Shown: positions 63,993 through 64,000 of the stretch, in pieces
How positions within the stretch are numbered: the stretch's first letter is position 1
How the letters are laid out: every line of letters begins with the position of its first letter
Assembly (NCBI RefSeq): GCF_021568285.1
Contig: NZ_JAKGTQ010000004.1
Location: 124,001-188,000 of the forward strand
From: Rheinheimera sp. UJ63
Lineage (GTDB): Bacteria; Pseudomonadota; Gammaproteobacteria; Enterobacterales; Alteromonadaceae
DNA length: 64,000 nt
Reading direction: 5' to 3'
The notes under the pieces: model-generated
The model's database searches: none
What the model was told of the DNA's origin: nothing
The model's input: the letters and a program-made list of their open reading frames with translations, nothing else
Program-made: the position numbers and the translations under genes

Positions 63993-64000
63993 AGCTTGTT

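Noticed and set aside
1-64000. CRISPR array, rRNA operon, complete insertion sequence or prophage
   Set aside because: No regularly spaced repeats, rRNA sequence, transposase or phage structural genes are visible; the only recombinase trace is the integrase fragment near ssrA.

Overview
The window is a chromosomal segment of a gammaproteobacterium. Its best fit is the Alteromonadales/Rheinheimera-Alishewanella group. The reasons are the typical gamma blocks ssrA-smpB-ratA-rnfH-bamE-recN-nadK-grpE, dnaK-dnaJ, dapB-carAB-greA and yhbY-rlmE-ftsH-folP-glmM. FtsH, YqhD, RadD and CarA are close to their E. coli versions, while many neighbours are typical of marine or aquatic Alteromonadales: the zinc-regulated ABC genes, DUF3299, a Dld-II-like D-lactate dehydrogenase and large multi-domain c-di-GMP proteins. 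The genus is an inference, not a measurement.

Layout. 1-3.8 kb: a zinc-regulated transport locus (a 5'-truncated ZrgA-like histidine-rich protein, DUF3299, ABC ATPase, FtsX-type permease, DUF1543). 3.8-5.6 kb: a YdjM-like membrane protein and an exosortase/PEP-CTERM-associated acyltransferase. 6.05-9.98 kb: a decayed integrative element in the 3' end of ssrA. It has a 12-bp att-like duplication, an integrase fragment, and an intact cargo of LysR regulator, DoxX, glutathionyl-hydroquinone reductase and DODA-type extradiol dioxygenase. 10-17 kb: tmRNA/SmpB, RatA/RnfH, BamE, RecN (two LexA boxes), NadK, and HrcA-GrpE behind a sigma-32 promoter. 17-20 kb: D-lactate dehydrogenase. 20-30 kb: a signalling block with two large sensor kinases, a single-domain receiver, an HPt/REC/REC/GGDEF protein and a divergent HPt/REC/REC/GGDEF/EAL protein. 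30-35 kb: LuxS, DnaK-DnaJ and an M48 lipoprotein protease. 34.9-37.8 kb: an AT-rich four-gene operon of Tat-exported protein, PqqD-like chaperone, HprK-related kinase A and nucleotidyltransferase. 37.8-48.6 kb: NhaC-type antiporter, an MFS-acyltransferase fusion, YqhD, DapB, CarAB and GreA. 48.6-58.7 kb: an ECF sigma factor with a membrane tail, alpha/beta hydrolase, site-2 protease, tRNA-Gly(CCC), FIST protein, DUF2339 protein, RadD and a small STAS-like protein. 58.7-64 kb: YhbY, RlmE-FtsH, FolP-GlmM.

How the genes work together. Protein quality control dominates: tmRNA/SmpB, GrpE, DnaK, DnaJ, HrcA, FtsH, RlmE and possibly the M48 protease. Three of these units carry recognisable sigma-32 promoters. 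The signalling block looks like one phosphorelay feeding c-di-GMP synthesis and breakdown.

The best candidate for an undescribed system is the operon at 34922-37808. An HPr-kinase-like enzyme, a peptide-recognition (PqqD-like) protein and a nucleotidyltransferase sit directly downstream of a Tat-exported protein of unknown function. This suggests a cytoplasmic phosphorylation or nucleotidylation step on a substrate that is then exported folded. The second most interesting region is the ssrA-borne element with its quinone/catechol detoxification cargo.
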